Assembly: GCF_030866805.1 (NCBI RefSeq)
Contig: NZ_CP133019.1
Span: 682,001 to 746,000, forward strand
DNA from: Microbacterium terrisoli
Lineage (GTDB): Bacteria; Actinomycetota; Actinomycetes; Actinomycetales; Microbacteriaceae
Length of the DNA stretch: 64,000 bases
Direction: 5' to 3'
Shown here piece after piece: positions 43,437 to 52,331 of the stretch. The notes below the pieces were generated by a model that saw only the letters and a list, made by a program, of their open reading frames with translations, was not told the DNA's origin and searched no databases. The position numbers were made by a program, and so were the translations under genes. Position 1 is the first letter of the stretch. Every line of letters begins with the position of its first letter.

Positions 43437-46033
43437 GGCGTTGGCTCGCCGACCGCCCATTCCAGCAGGTCGACCTCGACGATCTTGTCCTCCGGATCGC
43501 GCGGGATCCGGAACGTGCGCACCTGGAATGGCCCGAACTCCGCTTCGAGGACGCGGCCGGCCAACGGCAGGGCAAAGGATGCCGCAGCCGGCACTCCGGC
43601 AGTCTCCACGGCGCGCACGATGAGGTCGGTCGATCCGTCGGCTGTGGGATCCTCAGCGCCTTTGAGGGCGGTGATCATCACAGATCCGCCGCCGTCGGCG
43701 GCGAAACTGTGGCGCGCAGGCAGGTCGCCGTCGTGGAATGATTCCAGCTGGGCACGCACTGGCTGGCCGAGCACCGCTGCGCGGCGGGTCGGCTGGGCGG
43801 CGCGCCAGTCCCCCGCGTGCGGGACGAGCTCGACGCGGAAGCGCTGGACGCCCTGATCCTGGAACGAGTAGACGCCGTCGGGGTCGAGCAGGCGCGGGTC
43901 GTGCCACGAGTACACCGGGCTGCGCACGGCGGTCACGCCGATGCTGGCCACGGCCGAACCGGCAGACCCGGCGGGTGAGACATCCCACCCGTGTTTTGTC
44001 GTGCACAGCACCGTCAGACCCGCCGGCACGCCGTCGGCCGTGCCGGTCAGGTCCACCCACGACTGGGCGGGCTCCTCAGCGCCGTCCACGGGGCGCTCGA
44101 TCACGCCATACGGGATCTCGTAGGTCGCCCTCGGATCGGCGAGCCCGACTGGGTAACGCAGCTTCAGCAGATGCGCCTGCTCACGCCAGTCGATGGAGAC
44201 GTCGATGCGCAGAGCCCTGCTGTCGTACGACAGCAGCAGCTCTTCGACGAGGAGGCTGCGCCCCCACGAGCGCTCGACGCGCACGCGCGTGCGTAGCGGG
44301 CCCGTTTCGCGCACGACGATGCGCTCGAGGCTCATCGCGTCGCCCGGCCAGGCGTAGGAGATCACGCGGTGCCCCCAGGTGTCGGTCGGGTCTTCGCACA
44401 CGGCTGTGCGCGGCTGACCCGCAGTGCCGGCGAGCACGTCCAGGCCGGTAGCCTTGTCGAGCAGCGACACGACGTCGCCGGTGGCGGGGTCCAGCTCGAC
44501 GCGCAGGTGCGGGTTCTCCAGAACCGTGCCGTCCTCCGCGACGGTGAGGTCGGATGCCGAGTGCGCGTCGGCGCCGGGCAGCATCCGATACAACGCATAC
44601 CCGAGTGAAGGGAGATCGGCGCGGAACGTGACCGCACCGCGATTCACGTCGCCGGTCGTCGCCGTGGACTGCGTCGCCTGTGAGAGCACCGGCGTGCCGT
44701 TGTGGTCGACGATGCGCACGCCGCGCGGCTGGCCACCGTACTGCATGTCCACGTCGAGCGCGACGGGCCAGGGGTGCGGGTTGAACACCAGCACCGGCTG
44801 CGTGGCGGCATCCATCGGGATGTCCACGCGGCGGGCGATGCGGTTGTGGGCGCGCGTAATGATGCGCTTGGAAATCGCGACGGCCTCACCGAGCTGATCG
44901 CGCGCGTCATCGTAGGACGGCTCGATCGCCGATCCCGGAAGGATGTCGTGGAACTGGTTGAACAGAATTTGCTTCCATGCACGCTCAAGGTCGTCGCGCG
45001 GATAGTCGGTGCCACTGAGTACGACGTCCACCGCCGCCCACCGCTCGGCGGACAAGGCCGCATACTGCGCGCGGCGCTGCCATGCCTTGATGCCTGAGTG
45101 CGCCGAGTAGCAACCGGGCGCGTGGTGCTGCAGATCGTCACGGCGCACCGGCAGGCGGTCGAGGAACGCATCGCCGCGGGACAGCACCTCATCGAAGTAC
45201 GCGCGGGGTGAGGACATCGTCATCCTTCCGAAGGTGCCCATCTGGTCGTAGCGGTAGATGGACTCGATGTTCAGCTTGGTCGGGCCCCCGCCATGGTTGC
45301 CGACACCGTAGAACACCATCATGTCGCCGAGCGTGCGATCGAATTGCGCGAGTGATTTCTCGGTCTGCCACGAGACGTCACCAGGAGGGCTGCAGTACTC
45401 GAACGGGATGCGGTAGGCCAGCACGCGGGAGCCGTCTGGCGCCTCCCAGTGGAACAGGCTTTCGTCGAAGTCGCTCTCGTGCGGACCCGGACGCAGGAAG
45501 CAGTACGAGTCCATCCGCTGACCGCGCAAGATCTGCGGAAGCGTCGCGCTGTGCCCGAACGGGTCGGCGTTCATGCCCACGGACGAGATGCGTCCGAACC
45601 GGGAGTGCAGGTATCGCTGGCCGTACAGCCCCTGTCGTGCGAACGATTCACCCATCGGCATGTTGCAGTCCGGCTCCACCCACCAGCCGCCCACGTTGAC
45701 CCACCGGCCCTCGGCGACCCGTCGGCGGATGCGCTCGAACAGCTCGGGATCCTGCTCCTCGACCCACGACAGCAGCACAACCTGGTCGCACGTGAAGACG
45801 AAACCGGGGTACTCGTCCATCCGGTCCAGCGCGCTGGCGAATGTCGCGCGGGCCTCCTGGTACCCCTCCTGCCACGGCCACAGCCAAACCGGGTCCAGGT
45901 GGGCGTTGCCGATCATGTGCAAGGTGCGGTCAGGCGCAGCCACCGGGCGGGCGGTGGTGGCGGCGAGACCCGTGGGCTGGACCCCGGACGGAGCGTTGGC
46001 CACCGGGGCGGATTGTGGTGTTCTCGAGGTCAC
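43433..46033 (-). CDS. GH38 alpha-mannosidase
   Basis: An 866-residue glycoside hydrolase family 38 enzyme. The zinc site is formed by HMIGNAHLDPVWLWPWQEG (His45, Asp47), Asp157 in SVGMNADPFGHSATLPQ, the nucleophile, and the late His in NQFHDILPGSAIEPSYDDA. The C-terminal half is the family beta-sandwich. The start is GTG 46033: GGAGGAG lies 5 bases upstream and GTGA overlaps the SIS-gene stop; the in-frame ATG at 46057 is less favoured. No signal peptide. It removes alpha-linked mannose, as in N-glycans or mannosylated conjugates. Confidence 0.92.
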   Translation of the reverse strand: MTSRTPQSAPVANAPSGVQPTGLAATTARPVAAPDRTLHMIGNAHLDPVWLWPWQEGYQEARATFASALDRMDEYPGFVFTCDQVVLLSWVEEQDPELFERIRRRVAEGRWVNVGGWWVEPDCNMPMGESFARQGLYGQRYLHSRFGRISSVGMNADPFGHSATLPQILRGQRMDSYCFLRPGPHESDFDESLFHWEAPDGSRVLAYRIPFEYCSPPGDVSWQTEKSLAQFDRTLGDMMVFYGVGNHGGGPTKLNIESIYRYDQMGTFGRMTMSSPRAYFDEVLSRGDAFLDRLPVRRDDLQHHAPGCYSAHSGIKAWQRRAQYAALSAERWAAVDVVLSGTDYPRDDLERAWKQILFNQFHDILPGSAIEPSYDDARDQLGEAVAISKRIITRAHNRIARRVDIPMDAATQPVLVFNPHPWPVALDVDMQYGGQPRGVRIVDHNGTPVLSQATQSTATTGDVNRGAVTFRADLPSLGYALYRMLPGADAHSASDLTVAEDGTVLENPHLRVELDPATGDVVSLLDKATGLDVLAGTAGQPRTAVCEDPTDTWGHRVISYAWPGDAMSLERIVVRETGPLRTRVRVERSWGRSLLVEELLLSYDSRALRIDVSIDWREQAHLLKLRYPVGLADPRATYEIPYGVIERPVDGAEEPAQSWVDLTGTADGVPAGLTVLCTTKHGWDVSPAGSAGSAVASIGVTAVRSPVYSWHDPRLLDPDGVYSFQDQGVQRFRVELVPHAGDWRAAQPTRRAAVLGQPVRAQLESFHDGDLPARHSFAADGGGSVMITALKGAEDPTADGSTDLIVRAVETAGVPAAASFALPLAGRVLEAEFGPFQVRTFRIPRDPEDKIVEVDLLEWAVGEPTP

Positions 46034-46608
46034 GACGGCTCCTCCCCTGCTGCCCATGCATCCAGAATCTCAGACAGCGCATGCAACAGGAACGTGTGCA
46101 GTTCCTGGATGCGGGGGGTCTGCGTGGACGGCACGAGAAGGGCGTGGTCGGCGAACGGACGCGCGGGCCCGCCGTCACCGCCTGCGAACAGGATCGTCGT
46201 CGCGCCGCCCGCGCGCGCCGCCTCCAGTGCCCGGAGGATGTTCGGGGAACGGCCGCTCGTGGTGAAGGCCGCCACGACGTCGCCGCGATGCGCGAGTGCC
46301 TCGACCTGGCGGGAGAACACCTCGTCGAACGAGTAGTCATTCGCGATGCACGTCGAGACGGTGGCGTCCGTGGTGAGGGTAACCGCCGGCAGCGGTCGGC
46401 GGTCACGTTTGTAGTGGCCGATCAGCTCGCCGGTGAAGTGCTGGGCGTCGGCGGCGCTTCCGCCGTTGCCGAACGAGTACAGCCTGCCCCCGTTCGCGAA
46501 AGCGTCGATGAGGACGTCGCCAACCGCGCGCACGGTGTCCAGCAGGCGGCCGGCATCGGCGGCACAGCGGGCATAGGCGGCGAGCTGGTCTTCCAGCCAA
46601 TCAGACAT
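46030..46608 (-). CDS. SIS-domain phosphosugar isomerase (GmhA/DiaA-like)
   Basis: A 192-residue SIS protein. GGRLYSFGNGGSAADAQHFT is the phosphosugar loop; VVAAFTTSGRSPNILRALEA is the second SIS motif; a conserved acidic/His segment is TPRIQELHTFLLHALSEILD. This pattern matches sedoheptulose-7-phosphate isomerase-like proteins. In this setting it may isomerise a hexose or aminohexose phosphate. It overlaps the ROK kinase by 8 bases and the mannosidase by 4. Confidence 0.85.
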   Translation of the reverse strand: MSDWLEDQLAAYARCAADAGRLLDTVRAVGDVLIDAFANGGRLYSFGNGGSAADAQHFTGELIGHYKRDRRPLPAVTLTTDATVSTCIANDYSFDEVFSRQVEALAHRGDVVAAFTTSGRSPNILRALEAARAGGATTILFAGGDGGPARPFADHALLVPSTQTPRIQELHTFLLHALSEILDAWAAGEEPS

Positions 46609-47566
46609 GGACGGTCTCCATCAGAGCGAGGGCGAGGGCACCAGCACCGACGACGCACACCGCGTCGCCGAGCCCGGCGAGGGTGACGACCGCGTGCGCT
46701 GCGGCGGGCGGCATGGCTCGTGTGCGCACCATCTCTCGCACCGGGTCCAGCAGCAGCGATCCGGAACGGGTCACGCCGCCGCCGAGCACCACCACGTTCG
46801 GTTCGAACACGTTCACCAGATCGGTGATGGCCTGTCCCAGCAGCGTCATGGTGTCGTTCCACAGTTCGGTGGCGAGCAGGTCGCCGGCCGCGGCGGCTGC
46901 TGAGACGTGCTCGCCACGCACAACCGGCACTTCTCGCAGCGATGAGGGGCGGTCGGTCTCGGTGAGCAACTCGATCGCCCGTGCGGCGATGTTCGTCCCG
47001 GATGCGTAGGCCTCGAGGCATCCGTACCGTCCGCACTGGCAGAGCCGACCGCCGGGCCGCACCAGGACATGCCCGAATTCGCCTCCGTTGCCTGCGGCGC
47101 CGCGATGCAGGCGGCCGTCGATGATCGATCCACCGCCCACGCCGGTGGACAGCGTCAGATACAACGCGATGTCGGCGCCGCGCGCGGCACCGAACCGGTA
47201 CTCGCCGAGCACCGCCGAGGTCGCGTCGTTCTCGACCACGGCCGGCACGCCGAACGCCTCGGTGGCCATCGCGACGATGGGTACGTCGATCCAACCGGGC
47301 AGGTGAAGCGGGCCGGTCAGAATGCCGGCAGCGACGTCGAGCGGGCCGCCACAGCTTATGCCGACGGCGCCGGGCTCGCCCAGCCCGCTCGCCGCGATGC
47401 TGCGACGGCCCATGTCGAACAGATGCGCGATGATCGCATCGGGGCCGAGCTGCTTCTCGGTGGGCTCGGACAGGAACCCGTGGGTGCGGCCGTCGGGGGT
47501 CACCATCGCGACAGCGAGCTTGGTGCCCCCGATGTCGAGCCCGAGCACGGGCTGCTTCGTTGCCAT
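46601..47566 (-). CDS. ROK-family sugar kinase
   Basis: A 321-residue ROK kinase without a DNA-binding domain. ATP motif: LGLDIGGTKLAVAMVTPDG; catalytic Asp114 in VENDATSAVLGEYRFG; the ROK zinc site is His166 with Cys176, Cys178 and Cys183 in GGRLCQCGRYGCLEAYASG. Likely phosphorylates a monosaccharide such as a hexose, GlcNAc or ManNAc released by the mannosidase and hexosaminidase. First gene of the operon 47566-41580, downstream of the operator at 47604. Confidence 0.9.
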   Translation of the reverse strand: MATKQPVLGLDIGGTKLAVAMVTPDGRTHGFLSEPTEKQLGPDAIIAHLFDMGRRSIAASGLGEPGAVGISCGGPLDVAAGILTGPLHLPGWIDVPIVAMATEAFGVPAVVENDATSAVLGEYRFGAARGADIALYLTLSTGVGGGSIIDGRLHRGAAGNGGEFGHVLVRPGGRLCQCGRYGCLEAYASGTNIAARAIELLTETDRPSSLREVPVVRGEHVSAAAAAGDLLATELWNDTMTLLGQAITDLVNVFEPNVVVLGGGVTRSGSLLLDPVREMVRTRAMPPAAAHAVVTLAGLGDAVCVVGAGALALALMETVHV

Positions 47567-47603
47567 TCAATCCTCCGGCCTCGGCACGTCGTTCCCACGA
47601 CAA

Positions 47604-47621
47604 TGTGACATCGTTCCCACA
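47604..47621. promoter_or_regulatory. LacI-type operator before the ROK/GH38 operon
   Basis: TGTGACATCGTTCCCACA, 38 bases before the kinase start; matches the operators at 39232, 54122, 54139 and 62586. A partial second half-site, CGTTCCCACGA, lies at 47589-47599. The 422-base gap from 47567 to 47988 is otherwise non-coding apart from a weak ORF-like stretch noted elsewhere. Confidence 0.7.
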
Positions 47622-47899
47622 TAATATAGCCCGCCCACACGACTCGGCAAGTCAGATCCTGATCTGTCCTCTTGAATCTATGAGCTCCACCATGTTCGCC
47701 GACCTCCTGCGTCAAACCCGAGGATTTCCTCGTCGAGAGCGTGCTGCTGCCTCAGCGGCAAGAGAAGGTCTCGAACGGAGTGCGGCTCTGGTATGGCATC
47801 GACGAACTGAGGGTGAAGGTGAAGAAGCCGGCGCGCGTCGTGATCACGAACGCGTCGCTCGGTCACCCAAGCCCCGAGTTCAGCCAGACACACAAAGAG

Positions 47900-47925
47900 G
47901 CGATATGCAATCGATCCCATATCGC
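47900..47925. promoter_or_regulatory. Inverted repeat before the sulfatase
   Basis: GCGATATG (47900-47907) and CATATCGC (47918-47925) with a 10-base spacer, 64 bases before the sulfatase start. It could be an operator for a regulator other than the LacI protein. Confidence 0.4.
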
Positions 47926-47988
47926 TTATCATCGGGATGTCGTCTCCGCATGATCGTGACGGCCGAAAAGCATAGGGCGAGGAGGGCG

Positions 47989-49422
47989 ATGGACGGTCCG
48001 GGACGGCCCGATGTGCTGGTGATCGAGTGTGATTCGTTGCCGCCGGACCTCGTCGGCGCCTATGGCGATCCGAACGGTGCGACCCCGCACATCGACGCCC
48101 TCGCCGCCGGTGGCGTGCGCTTCGACGCGTCGTGCAACGCACCGCTGTGCACGCCGTCGCGTGCGTCGATGATGACCGGCCGACTGGGCAGTCGGCTGGA
48201 CTGCTTCGACAACGCGAGCGAGTTCTCGTCGGAGCATCCGACAATTGCACACGCGTTCCGGGCTCTTGGCTATGCCACCGCGATCGTCGGGAAGATGCAC
48301 TTCATCGGCAATGACCAGCATCACGGTTTCGATGAGCGCATCGCGTTGGATACCGACTACAGCCGGGGTTACGACCCGCAGCTCTATGCGCTCGCGTACG
48401 ACTGGGATACGCCGAGCGCCGGCAACCTGAACAGTCCGCAGATGATGGGCGGCTCCTACGTCGCGGAGGAGTCGTCGGGCGCGTACCGCACGCGATACAG
48501 CCGGGAGTTGCACGATGCGAGGGACGCCCGCATCCATGAGGCGGCACTCGAATACCTGGGCAGGGACCACGATGGCCCGTTTCTGGCCGTCGTCTCGTAC
48601 CACGCGCCCCATAATCCGTTCTGGGCGCCCGACGACGAGGTCGCCCGGTTCCGCGGGGCACGGCCCCTGCTCCGCCCCGAGGCGGCGCCGGAAGCCGGCG
48701 CGATGGACCGGTGGCTCAACGACTTCCATTACGCGCGCGAAGTGCGGCAGCGGTTCATGGCACCGGAGAACCTGCGATGGATGTACGCCACCGTCTACGC
48801 GATGATCGCCGAACTCGATCGGCGCGTGGGCGAACTCATCGCCGCGCTGCCGCGTCCGGATGCCACCATCGTCGTCTTCGTCAGCGACCACGGCGACATG
48901 CTCGGAGATCGTGGGATGCTGCAGAAGAGGGCCTTTTACGAGCGCTCGGTGCGCGTACCGCTGGTCATCGGCGGACCGGGCGTTGTGCCCGGCATCCGCA
49001 CGCGGGTGCCCGTGAGCCTCGTGGACCTGCTTCCGACCCTGAGCGCACTCGTCGGGGCACCCGTTCCGCCCGAACTCGACGGCGTCGATCTGTCGCCCGC
49101 TCTGCGCGGAGGCGCCGTGCCCCGGCATCCCATCGTTGCGGAATATCACGGCGAAGGCGTACACGCGCCCTGCTTCCTCCTGAGAGACGGCACTCACAAG
49201 TACACGCTGGTCCACGGATACGACGAGCATCTGTACGACATCGGGGACGACCCCGGTGAGCGCCGGGACCTCGCCGGCGATCCCGCGCACGCCGCCCTGC
49301 TGCGCAGTCTGCGCTCGCGGCTGTTGCGCGTCGTCGACCCCGAAGCCGTGGCGAGACGCGCACGCGCGTCGCAACGTCGGCGCGCGTTCATCCATCGTGC
49401 CTGGTCCGCCCCCGTCGGGTGA
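47989..49422 (+). CDS. Type I sulfatase (formylglycine-dependent)
   Basis: A 477-residue arylsulfatase-family enzyme. The signature is CTPSRASMMTGRLGS with Cys54, the residue converted to formylglycine, within the CxPSR consensus. Metal-ligand segments include VLVIECDSLPPDLVGAYG, where the usual double Asp is ECD, and FVSDHGDMLGDRGMLQKRAF. No signal peptide, so intracellular. ATG 47989 with AGGAGG closely upstream is taken; ATG 47950 in frame is possible. No formylglycine-generating enzyme gene is in the window. It presumably desulfates an imported sugar. Confidence 0.9.
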   Translation: MDGPGRPDVLVIECDSLPPDLVGAYGDPNGATPHIDALAAGGVRFDASCNAPLCTPSRASMMTGRLGSRLDCFDNASEFSSEHPTIAHAFRALGYATAIVGKMHFIGNDQHHGFDERIALDTDYSRGYDPQLYALAYDWDTPSAGNLNSPQMMGGSYVAEESSGAYRTRYSRELHDARDARIHEAALEYLGRDHDGPFLAVVSYHAPHNPFWAPDDEVARFRGARPLLRPEAAPEAGAMDRWLNDFHYAREVRQRFMAPENLRWMYATVYAMIAELDRRVGELIAALPRPDATIVVFVSDHGDMLGDRGMLQKRAFYERSVRVPLVIGGPGVVPGIRTRVPVSLVDLLPTLSALVGAPVPPELDGVDLSPALRGGAVPRHPIVAEYHGEGVHAPCFLLRDGTHKYTLVHGYDEHLYDIGDDPGERRDLAGDPAHAALLRSLRSRLLRVVDPEAVARRARASQRRRAFIHRAWSAPVG

Positions 49423-49455
49423 TCTCGATGGATTCGACCGAGAGTCGACGCGGAT

Positions 49456-50487
49456 TCAGAGTGCCGTCGCCCGCGGCGCGGCGATCGACCCGCGATCAAG
49501 GAACGAGGTGGGCAGCACGATCGTATGCACGGGGGCGCTGGGCGATTCCACCCGCGCCACGAGCGTGCGCACGGCAGCCGCGCCGAGGCCAAGGGTGTCC
49601 TGATGCCGCACGGACACGCCGGGACGGACCATGCTCATCCACGGGGCGTCGTCGAATCCGATGACGCTGAGGTCGTCGGGGACCGACAGCCTCAGCGCCT
49701 GGGTCGCGCGCCATACGCCCTCGGTGAGCACGTTGTTCGCGGTGAACACGGCAGTCGGGGCCCCCGGCCGGGACAGCAGCGCTATCGCCGCGGTCGCCGC
49801 TGCCGCGGCATCCCATCCCGCTTTCAGAATGAGCGAGGCATCGGAGCGGATGCGGCGCGCCTCGAGCGCGTCAAGGTACCCCCGTTGGCGCTCGGCGCCG
49901 GTTGTCCACTCGGTCTCATCGATCATGAGGGCGATGCGCTCGTGCCCGAGCGCCAGGAGCACCTCGGTGGCCTCGCGGGCGGCCGCTCGATTATCGACGA
50001 CCACGGCGTCGGTCCCGGCAGGGTCGAAGCGTCGGTCGACCTCCACCAGCGGCACCCCTAGACGCGCGAGGAACGGGGCCAGCGCGGGCGAGACCGGTGT
50101 GGCGATGACCCCGGAGACGCGGGACGCAACCAGGGTCTCGGCAGCATCCAGCTCATCGCTAGACTGGCCATGCAGGTCGACGAGCACGATCGAGCGGCCG
50201 ATCGTGCGTGCCTCGGCGCCGATCCCCGAGGCGAGTTCGGCATAGAACGCATTGCGCAGGTCGGACAGCAGCACCCCGATCGAACGGCTAGTGCGCTGTT
50301 TCAGGCTCTGCGCGGTCGTGTCCACGACGTAGCCGAGTTCGTGGGCGACCGCGCGCACGCGCTCGCGCACCTCCGGCGCGGCATAGCCGTTGCCCGACAA
50401 CGCCCGCGACGCCGTCGAACGCGACACCCCCGCCGCCGCCGCAACATCCTTGATCGTGGCACGCGCGAACGCGCGCTCCTGCGTCAT
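49456..50487 (-). CDS. LacI-family transcriptional repressor
   Basis: A 343-residue regulator. The helix-turn-helix is ATIKDVAAAAGVSRSTASRA with LSGNGYAAPEVRERV as hinge approach; the periplasmic-binding-like ligand domain follows (IGVLLSDLRNAFYAELASGI, VIGFDDAPWMSMVRPGVSVR). The R-S-T-A-S-R recognition helix contacts the operator. Coupled to the double MBL gene by ATGA. It is the only LacI protein in the window, and five matching operators surround it, so it is the probable repressor of the glycan regulon. Confidence 0.92.
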   Translation of the reverse strand: MTQERAFARATIKDVAAAAGVSRSTASRALSGNGYAAPEVRERVRAVAHELGYVVDTTAQSLKQRTSRSIGVLLSDLRNAFYAELASGIGAEARTIGRSIVLVDLHGQSSDELDAAETLVASRVSGVIATPVSPALAPFLARLGVPLVEVDRRFDPAGTDAVVVDNRAAAREATEVLLALGHERIALMIDETEWTTGAERQRGYLDALEARRIRSDASLILKAGWDAAAAATAAIALLSRPGAPTAVFTANNVLTEGVWRATQALRLSVPDDLSVIGFDDAPWMSMVRPGVSVRHQDTLGLGAAAVRTLVARVESPSAPVHTIVLPTSFLDRGSIAAPRATAL

Positions 50488-52331
50488 GTCTCGACCGCTG
50501 CGACGTCGACGATGGCCTCCGCATGCTGCCCGAGCCGGAGGTGTCCGACGGTGACGTCGACGGCGAGGCGCTGTCGTCGGCCCGCAGAGCCGACGACGAC
50601 GGTGAACTCCACGGTTGCCTCCTCGTTTGGACCCAGCTGCGCCGTCTTCTCCCCGGCGGACGAGCGCCAGTCTATCGGCAGCGCCAAGCGCAGTTGCGCC
50701 TCGCAGGCCTCTGCGTGCGGGTTGCGCACATGCACGGAGTAGACGAGCGTGTCGCCGACGCGTGCGTGTGAGCGATAGGGGGAGATGCGGGCCACCTGAC
50801 CGTCGACGCCTATGTCCAGCTCGTCCAGCGGCAGCAGCCGGTGATGCACGTCGTCGACCTCCTGGCCCACGGCGACGAGGTAGTCCAGGTAAGCCGCATC
50901 CGCCCACCGCGGCTCCCAGTGCCCCGACGCCATCAGGCCGGGCGCGATGCGGCGGTACAGGGCCGCGCTGCGCGGGTAGTCGCCCAACCGGAACAGGTTG
51001 CGGTACTGGTAGTTCATGATGTCCCGACGGCCGTCGCGCCCACCCAGGCCCTCCTGCTGGTCGCCGGTGAACACGACCGTCACGCCGTCGATCACGGCGC
51101 TGTAGGCCACGGCGTACAGCGTGTGACCGGGTTGCGCGTGCGCAGTGAACTCGTACTCGTTCCACGCGAACGGCCGGTCCAGCGGCAGCACGCGGTCGGC
51201 GACGATCGGGTCGTACCACTGGCAGGGCAGGTCTTCCCGCCACGGGTCGGCCAGGGTCGGCGCGACGTTCTCCGGGATCCATAGGCGGGTGCCTTCAACC
51301 TCGCGCAGCAGCGGCATACCGGCGACATGGTCGTCGTGGTAGTGCGTGGGCAGCGCAACCGTGATACGGGTCACTCCGTGGTTGCGCCGCAGTGCGGGCA
51401 GCGATGCGAGCCAGGGGCGCCGGGCGGCGCGCTCCTGGCCGAGGACGATCCCCGTCGTCATGTCGTACCCGTAGTCGATGACGAGCGCCTCGCCGGTCTC
51501 GGAGAGCACGACGTACGAGCAGGACATCGACGTGCGATTGAGAAGCAGATGTGAGGTGAGGGCGAGGAAGGGATCGTCCAACCGCTCGGTGAGTGCCCAG
51601 GGGTACGAGCGCCGGCTGTCGACATACGTCTGCATCGCGTCGCCCAGCTGGGTAAGTGCCTCATGCGGGTCGTGCATCACGTCGCCGTGCGACGGTGCCA
51701 GCATCGTGGGCTTCTCGCGATCGAGCAGGATGCTGCTGAGCACGGTCATCCCCGGCCCCTCGTTCTGCGTGTATGACCACTGCGTCGCGGCGAGCGACCA
51801 CACCTTGCCCGGCGCGTAGATGAGATCGCCGGTGAACGCGATGCGCTGGCCGTCGCGGTCGAGGAGGTAGGAGACCGAGCCCATCGTGTGGCCGGGCGTC
51901 GGCAGGACGCGGACCGTCGCCGGATCCAGCGACAGCTCTCGGTACTCGGGGACTGTCGCGTGCACCGGCACGGACTGCAGCAACGAGAAGCGGTCCTGCC
52001 GCAGGTTGTAGTCGTTGTCGAGCTGTCGGCTCGCCCACATCTCCTCGACGCGGTCGAACAGCTCCACCTCGACCGGCGGCACATGGATGCGCGAGCCGTG
52101 CGCGACGGCCAGCGGCAGGCCCTGGCCTTGGTCGCGGTGGTGATGGGTCATGAGCACGTCGGTGACTGAGCGGATGCCGAGGCCTGCCAGGTGATCGAGC
52201 GCCAGGCCGGAGCCGAAGTCGATCGCGATCGCGTCGCGCTCACCGGCGGCCGCAGTCGGATCGACGATGAGGTACACCGCGCAGGTGTCGTCGATACGCC
52301 AGACGCCGCGTGCGATCTCGACAGGGGTCAT
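50484..52331 (-). CDS. Double metallo-beta-lactamase-fold hydrolase
   Basis: A 615-residue protein containing two consecutive MBL-fold domains. Domain 1 (about 1-225) has MTHHHRDQGQG (His63, His65, Asp67, but Gln68 where His is expected), LPTPGHTMGSVSYLLDRDG and FTGDLIY. Domain 2 (about 265-520) has the intact LPTHYHDDHVAGM (His330, His332, Asp334, His335), HAQPGHT, FTGDQQEG and a late SGHWEP. The last ~90 residues form a beta-sandwich-like tail. Domain 2 probably carries the catalytic site. Operon with the GH-D-like hydrolase and LacI suggests a role in the same glycan pathway; substrate unknown. Confidence 0.8.
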   Translation of the reverse strand: MTPVEIARGVWRIDDTCAVYLIVDPTAAAGERDAIAIDFGSGLALDHLAGLGIRSVTDVLMTHHHRDQGQGLPLAVAHGSRIHVPPVEVELFDRVEEMWASRQLDNDYNLRQDRFSLLQSVPVHATVPEYRELSLDPATVRVLPTPGHTMGSVSYLLDRDGQRIAFTGDLIYAPGKVWSLAATQWSYTQNEGPGMTVLSSILLDREKPTMLAPSHGDVMHDPHEALTQLGDAMQTYVDSRRSYPWALTERLDDPFLALTSHLLLNRTSMSCSYVVLSETGEALVIDYGYDMTTGIVLGQERAARRPWLASLPALRRNHGVTRITVALPTHYHDDHVAGMPLLREVEGTRLWIPENVAPTLADPWREDLPCQWYDPIVADRVLPLDRPFAWNEYEFTAHAQPGHTLYAVAYSAVIDGVTVVFTGDQQEGLGGRDGRRDIMNYQYRNLFRLGDYPRSAALYRRIAPGLMASGHWEPRWADAAYLDYLVAVGQEVDDVHHRLLPLDELDIGVDGQVARISPYRSHARVGDTLVYSVHVRNPHAEACEAQLRLALPIDWRSSAGEKTAQLGPNEEATVEFTVVVGSAGRRQRLAVDVTVGHLRLGQHAEAIVDVAAVET

